Positions 17,341-26,543 of a stretch of 64,000 nucleotides of DNA are shown here, piece after piece. The DNA comes from Versatilivorator sp963663845. Lineage in GTDB: Bacteria > Acidobacteriota > Terriglobia > Versatilivoradales > Versatilivoraceae. The translations under genes and the position numbers were made by a program. The notes beneath the pieces are model-generated. The model did not search any database. It was not told the DNA's origin and worked only from the letters and a program-made list of their open reading frames with translations. The stretch is from the NCBI GenBank assembly GCA_963663845.2, contig OY760650.2, positions 4,092,001 to 4,156,000 on the forward strand, given 5' to 3'. Position 1 is the first letter of the stretch. Every line of letters starts with the position of its first letter.

Positions 17341-18348
17341 ATGGCGCTCATTGAAGTCAGCAGGGTCTCCAAGCGGTTCAAGACCTACGACCGCAAGGAG
17401 GGCGTCTGGGGAGGCGTTCAAAACCTCTTCCGCAGGAACCCCCGCCAGGTGAAGGCGGTCGACGAGGTCTCCTTCGCCGTGGATGCCGGTGAAATGGTGG
17501 GCTACATCGGGGCCAACGGGGCGGGGAAGTCCACCACCATCAAGATGTTGACCGGCATTCTGGTGCCCTCCTCGGGTTCGATTCGGGCCAACGGATACGT
17601 GCCCTATCGTGACCGGCGCCAGTACACCCGGGGAATCGGAGTGGTCTTCGGACAGAGGACCCAGCTCTGGTGGGACATCGCGGTGGTGGAGTCCTTCCAG
17701 TTGCTCAAGCGCATCTACGATGTCAGCGACCGCGATTTCGAGGAGCAGTTGGAGATCTTCGACGCGGTCCTCGACCTGAAACCCCTGCTGTACACGCCGG
17801 TTCGCAAGCTCAGCCTGGGAGAGCGCATGCGCTGCGATCTGGCCGCCGCCTTCCTGCATCGTCCCAGAATCGTATTTCTGGACGAACCCACCATCGGGCT
17901 GGACGTGGTGGCCAAGGAAAACATCCGGCAATTTCTGAAGAGAATCAACGCCGAGCTGAAAGTCACGGTGGTATTGACCACCCACGATCTCTCCGATATC
18001 GAAGAGCTCTGCCGGCGGGTCCTGATTATCGATCGCGGCCACCTGCTCTTCGACGGCAGCCTGGAAGGTTTGCGTGAACGATTCGAGTGCAAGTCCCAGA
18101 TCGTTTTCGAGTTGCGGGAGCCGGGGCAGGTCGATTTCAGTCGGCTGGGGTTCAATGCCTCGGTCGAGTTCCAGCAACTGGACGCCCTTCGCTGCCAGGC
18201 CGTGTTCGACAAGAAGCAGGTGGCCTCGGCCGAGCTGATCAAGTCCATCGTGAACTCCCTGGCGGTTCGGGACGTGACCCTGGACGACACCACCATCGAG
18301 GAAATCGTGCGCGAGATCTACAGCCGCGGCGAGGTTGCGCCCAGTTGA
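17341..18348 (+). CDS. ABC-2 exporter ATP-binding protein
   Basis: 335 residues. Walker A is GANGAGKST at 57-65. The Q-loop region GQRTQLWWDIAV at 104-115 is typical of ATPases paired with DUF990 (PF06182) permeases. The signature is LSLGE at 157-161 and Walker B is IVFLDEPT. A C-terminal extension of about 90 residues follows, as in NatA/DrrA-like exporters. The protein energises export of an unknown substrate with the two permeases encoded next. Its stop overlaps the TTG start of the first permease (TTGA). Confidence 0.92.
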   Translation: MALIEVSRVSKRFKTYDRKEGVWGGVQNLFRRNPRQVKAVDEVSFAVDAGEMVGYIGANGAGKSTTIKMLTGILVPSSGSIRANGYVPYRDRRQYTRGIGVVFGQRTQLWWDIAVVESFQLLKRIYDVSDRDFEEQLEIFDAVLDLKPLLYTPVRKLSLGERMRCDLAAAFLHRPRIVFLDEPTIGLDVVAKENIRQFLKRINAELKVTVVLTTHDLSDIEELCRRVLIIDRGHLLFDGSLEGLRERFECKSQIVFELREPGQVDFSRLGFNASVEFQQLDALRCQAVFDKKQVASAELIKSIVNSLAVRDVTLDDTTIEEIVREIYSRGEVAPS

Positions 18349-19142
18349 AGATTGCCCCCTACATTGCCTTCGCCAGAATCGCCTTCCTCAAGATCCTGGC
18401 TTACCGACTGCGCTACTACACCGGCATCGTGACCTACATGGTCAACGTTTCCGTCTACTATTTCATCTGGAAGGCGCTCTACCGGGGCAAGGAGTCCCTG
18501 GGAGAGTTCACCTTCGAGGAAATGATTACCTACGTATCGGTTGGATTCATTATTCGCACCTTCTACTTCAACAATATCGATCGGGAAATCGCCAATGACA
18601 TCCTGTTGGGGCACATCGCCGCCAAGATGACCCGGCCGGTGAACTACCAGTGGATGAACATCGCCCAGGCAGCCGGCGAGTCCTTCTTCCGGCTCTTCAT
18701 GTTCACCGTCCCCACCGCCCTGGCCATCCTGGTGGTCTTCCCCCTGCGGGCGCCGGCCTCTCTGCACTCGGCCCTGGCTTTCGTGGCTGCCCTGCTGTTC
18801 TCCTTCATGGTCTTCGCGGCTCTCAATTTCCTGGTCGGCACCTGCGCCGTCTACCTGCACTCCATCCTGGGCCTGATTCGGGCCAAGTACTTTCTGGTGG
18901 AGATCCTTTCCGGCCTGCTGATCCCGATCAGCTTCTTTCCGGATACGTTGGCCGAGATCTCCCGGTGGCTGCCCTTTCAACTGATCAGCTTCACGCCGCT
19001 CATGATTTACATGGGCAAGTTCCAGGGCGAGCAACTGGTCACCAGTTTCCTGCTGGGCCTGGGGTGGACACTGGCGCTGGTGGGCCTGGGCCACTGGTTC
19101 TGGCGCAAGGCGGCAACGAAACTGACGGTGCAGGGCGGCTGA
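18345..19142 (+). CDS. ABC-2 permease, first subunit (DUF990-like)
   Basis: 265 residues beginning at a TTG (18345) that overlaps the ATPase stop by 4 bp. Upstream in-frame ATGs lie inside the ATPase gene and would add meaningless sequence. Six hydrophobic segments are seen, including TGIVTYMVNVSVYYFIWKAL and YFLVEILSGLLIPISFFPD, a pattern of ABC-2 permeases of the PF06182 group. It forms the membrane channel with the second permease at 19444 and the ATPase at 17341. Confidence 0.88.
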   Translation: MKIAPYIAFARIAFLKILAYRLRYYTGIVTYMVNVSVYYFIWKALYRGKESLGEFTFEEMITYVSVGFIIRTFYFNNIDREIANDILLGHIAAKMTRPVNYQWMNIAQAAGESFFRLFMFTVPTALAILVVFPLRAPASLHSALAFVAALLFSFMVFAALNFLVGTCAVYLHSILGLIRAKYFLVEILSGLLIPISFFPDTLAEISRWLPFQLISFTPLMIYMGKFQGEQLVTSFLLGLGWTLALVGLGHWFWRKAATKLTVQGG

Positions 19143-19185
19143 AATCCGACCTCGATTCAGGGCTCTGAAGCGGCAACTTTGGTTT

Positions 19186-19402
19186 GGGCCTATTGCAAAA
19201 TTCGACAGCAGGACGTTTACCGGGAATGGCCACAAAAGGCACAAAAAACACAAGAAGTACCATCGGATCAGCAAGACTCGAATTCAAGAAACTCGTTTTG
19301 TGCCCTTTGTGCCCTTTGTGCCCTTTGTGCCTTTTGTGGTGTATGCCGGAGCCTGCAGGCCGCCTCAATGTCATTCCCGATTGGGAATGTTGCAAAAGGC
19401 TT
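19186..19402 (+). repeat. Short form of the TTGCAA-ended element
   Basis: It begins GGGCCTATTGCAA and ends TTGCAAAAGGCTT. The internal CACAAAAGGCACAAAA and TTTTGTGCCCTTTGTG form an inverted pair, and the end carries TCATTCCCGATTGGGAATG. It is about 217 bp and lacks the CCAGGC/GCCTGG half present in the long copies at 4441 and 48587. It sits between the two permease genes of the ABC-2 operon and makes up most of this 300-bp gap. Confidence 0.75.
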
Positions 19403-19443
19403 GTTTGAATGGACATGAAGATTTCATCCACGGGAAGCGTCGA

Positions 19444-20232
19444 ATGAGACACCTCTCCATTCTGGGCTATTACTTCGCCCAGTACATCAAGGTCCGCCTG
19501 GCCTACCCGGGAGACTTCCTGATCTCGGTGTCCACCAGCCTGGCCGGCACGGTGGCCAGCTTCGGCTTCCTCTACATCCTCTTTCACCGGGTGAGTTCCC
19601 TGCAGGGGTGGGCGTTCGAGGAGCTGCTCTTCATCTACGGGTTCAACCTGGTCTGTCTGGGTCTCTTCAACGTGCTCAGCATGAACCTCTACGAGTTCGG
19701 CGAGCGCTACATCATGGAAGGCCGTTTCGACCAGATCATGCTGCGCCCGCTGCATTCCCTCTTCCAGGTGATTTTCGAAGCCTTTCGGATCGAGTCCTTC
19801 CAGGAGTTCGCCACCGGCCTGGCGGTGGTCGTCTACGTGTGGCACAAGCTGGACCTGCCCTTGACCCCGCTGGACCTGGTCCTGTTTGTGCTGATGACGG
19901 TCTGCGGCGTGACCATCTATCTCTCGGTGTTCGTGATGCTCAGCACCCTGAGCTTCTGGTTCGAGGACAGGGTGGGCGTCTCTCCGCCCGTCTTCAACAT
20001 GATCGCATTCGGGCGCTATCCGGTGACCATCTACAACGTCTTCATCCAGTTCCTGCTGAGCTGGATCATTCCCTTCGCCTTCGCGTCCTTCTATCCGACC
20101 ACCTACTTTCTGCAGCGCCACGAGTTCTCGTCCTTCTTCACCCTGGTGCCGGTGGTGGCGGCCACCTTCCTGGTGCTGGCGCTCTTCCTGTGGAGCCGGG
20201 GCGTGCGGGGCTATCAAAGCACGGGGAGCTGA
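19444..20232 (+). CDS. ABC-2 permease, second subunit (DUF990-like)
   Basis: 262 residues from the ATG at 19444, with GGGAAG 6 nt upstream. The frame is open further upstream, but only through repeat sequence that translates to low-complexity VPFVPFV, so that start is rejected. Six membrane segments are seen, with LYEFGERYIMEGRFDQIMLRP in the cytoplasmic loop, characteristic of this permease group. It completes the exporter made by the two preceding genes, although the repeat element now separates it from them. It converges with argS 8 bp downstream. Confidence 0.88.
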   Translation: MRHLSILGYYFAQYIKVRLAYPGDFLISVSTSLAGTVASFGFLYILFHRVSSLQGWAFEELLFIYGFNLVCLGLFNVLSMNLYEFGERYIMEGRFDQIMLRPLHSLFQVIFEAFRIESFQEFATGLAVVVYVWHKLDLPLTPLDLVLFVLMTVCGVTIYLSVFVMLSTLSFWFEDRVGVSPPVFNMIAFGRYPVTIYNVFIQFLLSWIIPFAFASFYPTTYFLQRHEFSSFFTLVPVVAATFLVLALFLWSRGVRGYQSTGS

Positions 20233-20240
20233 CCCTCCGC

Positions 20241-22238
20241 TCACATCCTCTCCGGAACCGAAATCCCCAGCAGGTCCATGCCTTCCTGCAACTGGTCTCG
20301 CAGGAGGGTGATCAGGGCCAGGTAGAAGCCCTTTCTCAAGGGATCGGGCTCGTCCTTGATCCGATGGCGGTGGTAGAAGTGGTTGAGGGCCTGGGCCAGG
20401 TTGAAGAGATACCGGGCCACGCCGGCCGGCTCACAGGTCTGAATGGCGACGCCGACCTGGGTCTCGAGCTGGGCGGCCAGGTAGATGAGGGACCAGAAGT
20501 CGTTGCTGATGGACTGGCGGAGGAAGGCGGCGGCTTCCGGCTGATCGATGAGTTCCAGAAGCGACCGGCGGTCGAAACGGGTGTCCAGCTCTTCGACCTT
20601 GCGAAAGATGCTGTTGATGCGCACCACGGTGTACTGGAGGTAGGGTCCGGTCTCGCCTTCGAAACTCAAGGCCTCCCGGAAATCAAAGGCGATGATCGAG
20701 TTGCGGGTGTATTTCAGGAGAAAATAGCGCAACGCGCCCACCGCGATGGAGTGGGCTATGGCCTCGACCTCTCCGGCCGGGAGTTGGGGGTGGCGGGCCT
20801 GCACCTCGGCTGCCGACTTTTCCAGCAGCCTGTCGATCAGATCGTCGGCCTTCACGCCCTGGCCCTTGCGGCCCGAGACCTCCAGGTAGGGGCGCCGCCG
20901 GTCCTCCTCCGACAGTCGAATGCCCAGGTCCTGGCAGCAGGCCGGCGAGAGGCCCACCATCTCATAGGAGAAGTGGGTGGAGCGGTCGGCCTGGCGGTGG
21001 AATCCCAGAGCCCGCAGGCCGGCAACCACGATGTTCTGCAGGTAGGACTGGCGCGAGTCGATGACGTTGTAGACCCGTTCGCCCCGGCCGAAATCCGGGT
21101 TCCTCACGTCCCGATTGGCCGAGGAGTCGGTCATCATGACCCGATGGCCGTCGGGATAGGCATGGAAGGGGCGATAGAAGAAATCCATGCCCAGCAGCCC
21201 CAGCTTCCAGAGCTGGTAGGCGATGTCCTTGCCCACGTAGGTGACGGTGCCGTTGGAGCGGACGATGATCTTGTCCTCCTCGTGCCGGGAATCGCCGGAG
21301 GAGCCCGAGGAGCCGGCCTGGCCTTGCGGGCCGGAGTCTTCGGCTCTCATGACCCAGCATCCGCGGTTCCTTCCCTCGGTTTCGTAGTGGATCGCCTTGG
21401 CGTCCTTCAAGAGTTGGAAGGCATGACTCCAGAAGTTGAGGTGGAGGATGTCGCTCTCCCTGGGGAGCAGGTCGTAGGCGACGCCGATGCGGCCCATGGT
21501 CGCCAGGTGGCTGCGGACAATCGTTCGGGACACGTAGCGGGCGATGCCGGCGGTGTCTCCCTCGCCTTCCTCGATCTCCCGAAGCGTCCGGCCCCGGAGT
21601 TCGAGGTTCTCGGGAGCAGCCTCATAGAAGGAGGAGACCCTGGCGTAGAGATCCCAGCAGTAGTAGTCGAATCTGCCGGGAAGAGCCTGGATTTCCTCCA
21701 GGGTCTTCTCTTCCAGGTACTTGAAGCCGACCACCACGTCGGCGACCTGGACGCCGGTGTCGTCAATGTAGTTCTGGACCTCGACCCGCTCGCCGACCCA
21801 GCGCAGCAGGCGGGCAAAGGTGTCGCCCAGGACGGCGTTGCGCAGGTGTCCGATGTGAGCGGCCTTGTTGGGGTTGATATTGGTGTGTTCAACGATGACC
21901 TTGGCCGGGCCGGGGCGGGACGGTCTATCGGTGGGCGGTTGCAGCAGCCTCCTGAAGAGGTCATCCCGTTTCAGGAAGCAGTTGAGGTAGCCGGGACCCG
22001 CCACCTCCACTTTGGCCACGCCCGGGAGATCGGGAAGATCCTGCACGATCTCGGCGGCGATCTGGCGGGGCGCCCTCCTCAGGTGCTTGGCCAGCTCGAA
22101 GCAAAAAGGAAAGGCCAGGTCTCCCAGCTCCACCCTGGGCGGTTGCTCGGCGACCACCTGGGAAAGGGAAACCCCGTAGCGTTCCCGAACGTGTTCGGTC
22201 AGTCCGGCCTTGATGCGATCGATCAGCGATTGCAGCAT
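20241..22238 (-). CDS. argS: Arginyl-tRNA synthetase
   Basis: 665 residues from the ATG at 22238, with GGAGG just upstream; a longer frame to 22436 is rejected because it runs into the divergent epimerase gene. It is a class I synthetase charging tRNA-Arg. It has an N-terminal ArgRS additional domain (LGDLAFPFCFELAKHLRRAP), the HIGH motif in NKAAHIGHLRNAVLGD, the Rossmann core with YIDDTGVQVADVVVG, and the C-terminal anticodon-binding DALR domain with LFNLAQALNHFYHRHRI. A Gly/Ser-rich insertion of about 20 residues interrupts the catalytic domain before DKIIVRSNGTVTYVGKDIAY. It is divergent from the epimerase gene across 154 bp. Confidence 0.96.
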   Translation of the reverse strand: MLQSLIDRIKAGLTEHVRERYGVSLSQVVAEQPPRVELGDLAFPFCFELAKHLRRAPRQIAAEIVQDLPDLPGVAKVEVAGPGYLNCFLKRDDLFRRLLQPPTDRPSRPGPAKVIVEHTNINPNKAAHIGHLRNAVLGDTFARLLRWVGERVEVQNYIDDTGVQVADVVVGFKYLEEKTLEEIQALPGRFDYYCWDLYARVSSFYEAAPENLELRGRTLREIEEGEGDTAGIARYVSRTIVRSHLATMGRIGVAYDLLPRESDILHLNFWSHAFQLLKDAKAIHYETEGRNRGCWVMRAEDSGPQGQAGSSGSSGDSRHEEDKIIVRSNGTVTYVGKDIAYQLWKLGLLGMDFFYRPFHAYPDGHRVMMTDSSANRDVRNPDFGRGERVYNVIDSRQSYLQNIVVAGLRALGFHRQADRSTHFSYEMVGLSPACCQDLGIRLSEEDRRRPYLEVSGRKGQGVKADDLIDRLLEKSAAEVQARHPQLPAGEVEAIAHSIAVGALRYFLLKYTRNSIIAFDFREALSFEGETGPYLQYTVVRINSIFRKVEELDTRFDRRSLLELIDQPEAAAFLRQSISNDFWSLIYLAAQLETQVGVAIQTCEPAGVARYLFNLAQALNHFYHRHRIKDEPDPLRKGFYLALITLLRDQLQEGMDLLGISVPERM

Positions 22239-22392
22239 GATGCCTCCGGGTCGGGACGGAACCCGTCGAAAAGCCTGCATCCTAGCACAGTTCCCGTTCT
22301 TGAAAGGGCTATTCGCCCGGGCCCGTTTGGGATAGAATCCAGACCCTTGCCGGGGGCTTCCCGGCCTGCGAGCGCAGAGGATCGCCAAGCCC

Positions 22393-22785
22393 ATGAAGCT
22401 CGACCACATCGGCATCGCCGTCCATTCCATCGACAAGGCTCTGCGCAGCTACCAGGTGGCCATGGGGCTGGAGATGGAAGCCGCCATCGACGTGGAAGAG
22501 CAGAAGGTGCGAGTGGCCATGCTGCCGGTTGGAGAGAGTCGGATCGAGCTCCTGGAGGCCACCGATCCCGCCTCGCCCATCTGCCGCTTCCTGGCCAAGA
22601 GGGGAGAGGGCGTGCACCACGTCTGCTTCAGGGTCGAGGATCTGGACCGGAAACTGGCGGCTTTCCGCAAGGCGGGATTCCAGGTCCTTCCGAATGCGGA
22701 GGGAACCGGTTACGAAGGCCGCCGGATCGCCTTTCTCCATCCGCGTTCGACTCACGGGGTCTTGATCGAGCTGGTAGAGGAGTGA
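22393..22785 (+). CDS. mce: Methylmalonyl-CoA epimerase
   Basis: 130 residues, a two-module vicinal-oxygen-chelate protein of the usual length. It begins MKLDHIGIAVHSIDKAL with the first metal His, and has GVHHVCFRVEDLD with the second and a final Glu in VLIELVEE. It interconverts the (R) and (S) forms of methylmalonyl-CoA in propionate metabolism. No mutase gene is in the window. It is followed 37 bp later by mtnP. Confidence 0.92.
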   Translation: MKLDHIGIAVHSIDKALRSYQVAMGLEMEAAIDVEEQKVRVAMLPVGESRIELLEATDPASPICRFLAKRGEGVHHVCFRVEDLDRKLAAFRKAGFQVLPNAEGTGYEGRRIAFLHPRSTHGVLIELVEE

Positions 22786-22822
22786 GGAGGCGGGGAAGCC
22801 CGCGCCCGGAGAAGGAGGGATT

Positions 22823-23686
22823 GTGGAATCCATTCCCATCGGAATCATTGGAGGCAGCGGCCTCTACGGCATGGAGGGCCTGGAGCAGGTGGAGGAGGTT
22901 GCGGTCGAGACGCCCTTCGGTCCGCCTTCGGACCGGCTGGCGGTCGGAAGGTTGAGCGGGAAGCGGGTCGCCTTTCTGGCCAGGCACGGGCGGGGGCATC
23001 GCATCCTGCCTTCGGAGCTCAATTTCCGGGCCAACATCTACGCCATGAAAGTCCTGGGGGTGGAGACTCTCATCTCGGCCAGCGCCGTGGGATCCCTGAA
23101 GGAGGAGCACCGCCCGCTGGACATTGTCATTCCGGACCAATTCTTCGATCGAACCCGGGGCCGGGTTTCGACCTTTTTCGGAGAGGGGCTGGTGGGGCAC
23201 ATCAGCTTCGCTCATCCGGTGTGTCCGGACCTGAGCCGGCTTCTGGAGACGGCGGCGGCGGCCGTGGGGGTGAGCGCCAGGCAGGGAGGCACCTACCTCT
23301 GCATGGAGGGGCCGGCCTTTTCGACCCTGGCCGAGTCCAATCTCTACCGGAGCTGGGGCATGGACGTGATCGGGATGACCAACCTGCAGGAAGCCAAGCT
23401 GGCCCGGGAAGCCGAGATCTGCTACGCCACCCTGGCCCTGGTGACCGACTACGACTGCTGGCATCCGGAACATGACGCGGTGACGGTGGACCAGGTGATC
23501 GCGGTCCTGAATCAAAACAGCGAGAACGCCCAGGAGCTGATCCGTGAAGCGGTGGCCCGACTGGGGGAAACGCCGTCCTGCAAGTGCCGCTCGGCGCTGC
23601 GGTCGGCCCTGCTGACCGATCGCAGCCTCATTCCCGCCGCCACCCGGAAAAAGCTGCGGCCGTTAATTGGCAAGTACCTTGGCTGA
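22823..23686 (+). CDS. mtnP: 5'-methylthioadenosine phosphorylase
   Basis: 287 residues from a GTG at 22823 with GGAGG upstream. It is a PNP/MTAP family phosphorylase: IGIIGGSGLYGMEGL at the N-terminus, phosphate-site LARHGRGHRI, CMEGPAFSTLAES and MTNLQEAKLAREAEICY. It cleaves methylthioadenosine (a by-product of polyamine or homoserine lactone synthesis) to adenine and methylthioribose-1-phosphate in the methionine salvage pathway. Confidence 0.94.
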   Translation: MESIPIGIIGGSGLYGMEGLEQVEEVAVETPFGPPSDRLAVGRLSGKRVAFLARHGRGHRILPSELNFRANIYAMKVLGVETLISASAVGSLKEEHRPLDIVIPDQFFDRTRGRVSTFFGEGLVGHISFAHPVCPDLSRLLETAAAAVGVSARQGGTYLCMEGPAFSTLAESNLYRSWGMDVIGMTNLQEAKLAREAEICYATLALVTDYDCWHPEHDAVTVDQVIAVLNQNSENAQELIREAVARLGETPSCKCRSALRSALLTDRSLIPAATRKKLRPLIGKYLG

Positions 23687-23868
23687 AACAACTGAGCGTT
23701 ATCCGCAAAGGCCAAAAAAGGGAATCCGCGAAGAGCCAAGAAGGGGTCTCTGTGAGATATACTGACGAGTGATGGTTCATGCGGAGTTTTTCACCTATTC
23801 AGGAGGCATCGGCTGGGTTCTCCTAAGAATGAAACTGGCAGAGAATCAATCTGGAGTATCCCGGCCTC

Positions 23869-24262
23869 ATGGGGGATATGGTATTTTCTAACTTTCTGCC
23901 TACTGGCGGGAGTTGGGGTCTACCTGTGTTGGAATTCTACTTCGTGCTTTCGCGAATGGGTTTCATGTGCTGCCTCTGTGTCAGTTGTGGCGGCTACGTG
24001 GAGCATGATCTCTGTGGAGTTGGTAAGGGGGGTGAAATTGTTAATCGACGTGATTCGACAAAGACTGCTTGATAAGGCCACGGCCAAGGGTGTCGCGCTA
24101 GGCCGCCAGCAAATTTTGGAGTTGAGTGAGGATGAGTTCAGGAGAATGAGGCAAGACCATGCGGACTCAGGCTCCGAAACAGAAGTAACGGAAGGTGTTT
24201 CCTCGCGACCTATTGGTTCTGCCCCAGATACCCATGGACGTGGTAGCAAAAAGCAACTCTAA
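23869..24262 (+). pseudogene. Small membrane protein gene with a probable 1-bp frameshift
   Basis: The ATG at 23869 is followed by GGGGG. In the +1 frame the sequence reads as a hydrophobic helix WYFLTFCLLAGVGVYLCW, a second hydrophobic stretch, and then a soluble tail (LLDKATAKGVALGRQQILEL) to the stop at 24260-24262. That frame has no start codon before a GTG at 23978, while the ATG frame stops at 24070. Removing one G from the run would join them into a coherent protein of about 130 residues with two N-terminal helices. It is either a real frameshift or an assembly error. The 23.7-24.7 kb stretch has lower GC than its surroundings. The family is unknown. Confidence 0.45.
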
Positions 24263-24438
24263 TCGCGGTTGAGATTTAGAGGTCCCACCTTTTCCCTTCC
24301 GAGCAACCGTTTGCCTATTTGCTCCTCAATGGAGTTTCCGTCTACCAATCTCCAGAGTCGCGGTTTGCCTGCCCTGTGAACTTCCGGAAAGAAGATTGCG
24401 ATGAGATCGTCCGAGAACGACTGTTAAAAAATATCCAA

Positions 24439-24635
24439 GTTTCACCCTCAGATAATCCGCACCGTCGTGGAGGGGCGGGGGCGCTGCTTGTCTGAAACAA
24501 ACGAAAAAAAGAGTTGTCCACGAAGAAACACGGGTGGGCCTTCATCCCGTGAAGGCGTTGCAGCAAAGCAGGTCCATCGGTCTTCGTGTCCATTCGTGTT
24601 CATTTGTGGTTCGTCTTTATTGACTGTTGGGTAGT
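24439..24635 (+). repeat. Dispersed repeat (TTCGTGTCCATTCGTG module)
   Basis: It contains CCGCACCGTCGTGGAGGGGC, then TGTCTGAAACAAACGAAAAA, then TTCATCCCGTGA and the TTCGTGTCCATTCGTGTTCA ending in TCTTTATTGAC. All of these modules recur in the tandem array at 28.2-30.3 kb and at 39.1-39.6 and 47.1-47.6 kb. Here the GC-rich ~203-bp inverted-repeat module is absent. It occupies the gap before the PfkB kinase gene; the remaining 24263-24438 holds nothing recognisable. Confidence 0.65.
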
Positions 24636-24709
24636 TTCCTCTGAATGCTTCGCATCGCATGGCGGGGATACGGCTAACCTGACCGCTTTCCAATTGGAAA
24701 CCTTTGCTT

Positions 24710-25627
24710 ATGTCTATCCTGGTTGTAGGGTCAGTGGCTTTCGATTCGGTTGAAACTCCTTTCGGCAAGGCCGAGGAGGTTTTGGGGGGCTCCGCCTCCT
24801 ATTTCTCCCTGTCGGCCAGCTTCTTTGCGCCGGTTCGGCTGGTGGCCGTGGTCGGGGAGGATTTCCCGGAAGAGCACCTCCGCTTGTTCAGGGATTTCTC
24901 CATAGACATCCGAGGGCTGCAGCAATCCCCGGGCAAGACCTTCCGTTGGAAGGGCGAGTACGGCTACGCCCTCAACGAAGCCAGGACCCTGGATACCCGG
25001 CTCAACGTCTTCGAAACCTTCAGTCCCCGCATTCCCGACTCCTACCGGCAGTCGGATTGCGTCTTTCTGGGCAACATCGATCCGGTGCTGCAGGCGGGCG
25101 TGCTCTCCCAGGTGGAAAAACCCCGTTTCGTGGCCTGCGACACCATGAACTACTGGATCGAGTCCAAGCCCGATGAGCTCCGGGAGACGCTGGGTCGGGT
25201 GGACATCCTGATCATCAACGACGCCGAAGTGCGGATGCTCACCGGGGAGCACAATCTGACCAAGGCGGCCCGGCGCATTGCCGGGTGGGGCCCCCGGACG
25301 CTGGTGGTCAAGAAGGGGGAATATGGAGTGGCGATGTACCACGGCGGATCCATCTTCGGGGCTCCGGCCTTCCCGTTGGAGGAGGTCTTCGACCCCACCG
25401 GGGCCGGAGACAGTTTCGCCGGAGGCCTGGTGGGTTACCTGGCCCGGTCCAGGGCGCTCGATGACGAATCCCTGCGCCAGGCGGTCATCTACGGTTCGGT
25501 GATGGCCTCCTTCAACGTGGAAGACTTCAGCCTGAACCGGCTCAGGACCTTGAAGACGTCCGACATTCGGCGCCGCTTCCTTCAATTCAAGCAACTCACC
25601 CACTTCGAAGCCGGGAATTCCCTTTAG
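24710..25627 (+). CDS. PfkB-family sugar/nucleoside kinase
   Basis: 305 residues from the ATG at 24710 (a TTG two codons upstream is possible). It is a ribokinase-fold kinase: LGGSASYFSLSASFF near the N-terminus, and the catalytic signature DPTGAGDSFAGGLVGYL at the C-terminal side, where the Asp of GAGD is the base. The substrate is unknown. It lies 12 bp upstream of dapF and is probably cotranscribed with dapF and the YjbQ gene. Confidence 0.88.
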   Translation: MSILVVGSVAFDSVETPFGKAEEVLGGSASYFSLSASFFAPVRLVAVVGEDFPEEHLRLFRDFSIDIRGLQQSPGKTFRWKGEYGYALNEARTLDTRLNVFETFSPRIPDSYRQSDCVFLGNIDPVLQAGVLSQVEKPRFVACDTMNYWIESKPDELRETLGRVDILIINDAEVRMLTGEHNLTKAARRIAGWGPRTLVVKKGEYGVAMYHGGSIFGAPAFPLEEVFDPTGAGDSFAGGLVGYLARSRALDDESLRQAVIYGSVMASFNVEDFSLNRLRTLKTSDIRRRFLQFKQLTHFEAGNSL

Positions 25628-25639
25628 GTCGCAACGTCG

Positions 25640-26494
25640 ATGCGGTTTGCCAAAGCAGAGGCCCTGGGCAACGATTTCGTGATCGTCGATGGCGGGCAAC
25701 TGGCAGGGAAGGATGCCTCCCGGGTGGCCCGGCAGGTCTGCCGGCGCTCCCTGGATCTGGGAGCCGACGGCCTGATCCTGTTTCGGCGGACGGAGGGCTC
25801 CGCACCGCCGCGCTTTTCCATGCAGGTCTACAATGCGGACGGGAGCGAGGCGGAGATTTCCGGCAACGGCCTGCGCTGCCTGGCGGCGCTGCTGGTCCAG
25901 CAGGGGCAGGCATCCGGCGGGACACTGGTCATCCAGACCGGCGCCGGCGCCAGGCGGCTGAGGCTGACCGACTCCAAGCCGCCCCGATACGGCTTCAATC
26001 TGTTGATGGGAGAGCCGGTTCTGGATTCGTCGGCCATCGACTTTCGATCCGATCCACCCGGCGCCTCCCTGGTGGGGTATCCGCTGGTCGTGGAGGACCG
26101 CATCCACCCGGTCACGGTCACATCCATGGGCAATCCGCACTGCTCATTGATCGTGGAAGACCTGGAGAGTACCGATTGGGAAGGACTGGGGCGGCTGATT
26201 GAAGTCCACCCCTGCTTTCCACGGCGAACCAACGTGGAGTTCGTGCAGGTCCTGGACCGAAGCAACCTGGCCGTGCGCTTCTGGGAGCGCGGCGTGGGGA
26301 AGACCCTGGCCTCGGGCACGGGCGGCTGCGCCGCCGCCGTGGCCGCCTGCCTGAATGGAGTCTCCGATCGGGCCGTTCAGGTCCACGCCCCTGGAGGGAT
26401 CCTGCAGATTCACTGGCGGGAGGACAACCAGTTGTCGCTCACGGGGCCCGCCCGAATCGTGTGCCAGGGCCGATACTTTGCGGCGGAGGGCTGA
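25640..26494 (+). CDS. dapF: Diaminopimelate epimerase
   Basis: 284 residues, normal length. It contains the two catalytic cysteines in SGNGLRCLAAL and SGTGGCAAAVAAC, the N-terminal KAEALGNDFVIVD substrate loop, and TSMGNPHCSLIVED. It converts LL- to meso-diaminopimelate for lysine and peptidoglycan synthesis. The other dap genes are not in the window. Confidence 0.96.
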   Translation: MRFAKAEALGNDFVIVDGGQLAGKDASRVARQVCRRSLDLGADGLILFRRTEGSAPPRFSMQVYNADGSEAEISGNGLRCLAALLVQQGQASGGTLVIQTGAGARRLRLTDSKPPRYGFNLLMGEPVLDSSAIDFRSDPPGASLVGYPLVVEDRIHPVTVTSMGNPHCSLIVEDLESTDWEGLGRLIEVHPCFPRRTNVEFVQVLDRSNLAVRFWERGVGKTLASGTGGCAAAVAACLNGVSDRAVQVHAPGGILQIHWREDNQLSLTGPARIVCQGRYFAAEG

Positions 26495-26543
26495 CCGCCT
26501 GTCATGGAAACCTGGCGAAGGAGCCGCCTGAGGAGGAGCACCC

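Noticed and set aside
19608..22955. A 1115-codon open frame on the plus strand
   Set aside because: It runs antisense through argS, and its translation has no domain features; long antisense frames are expected in GC-rich coding DNA.
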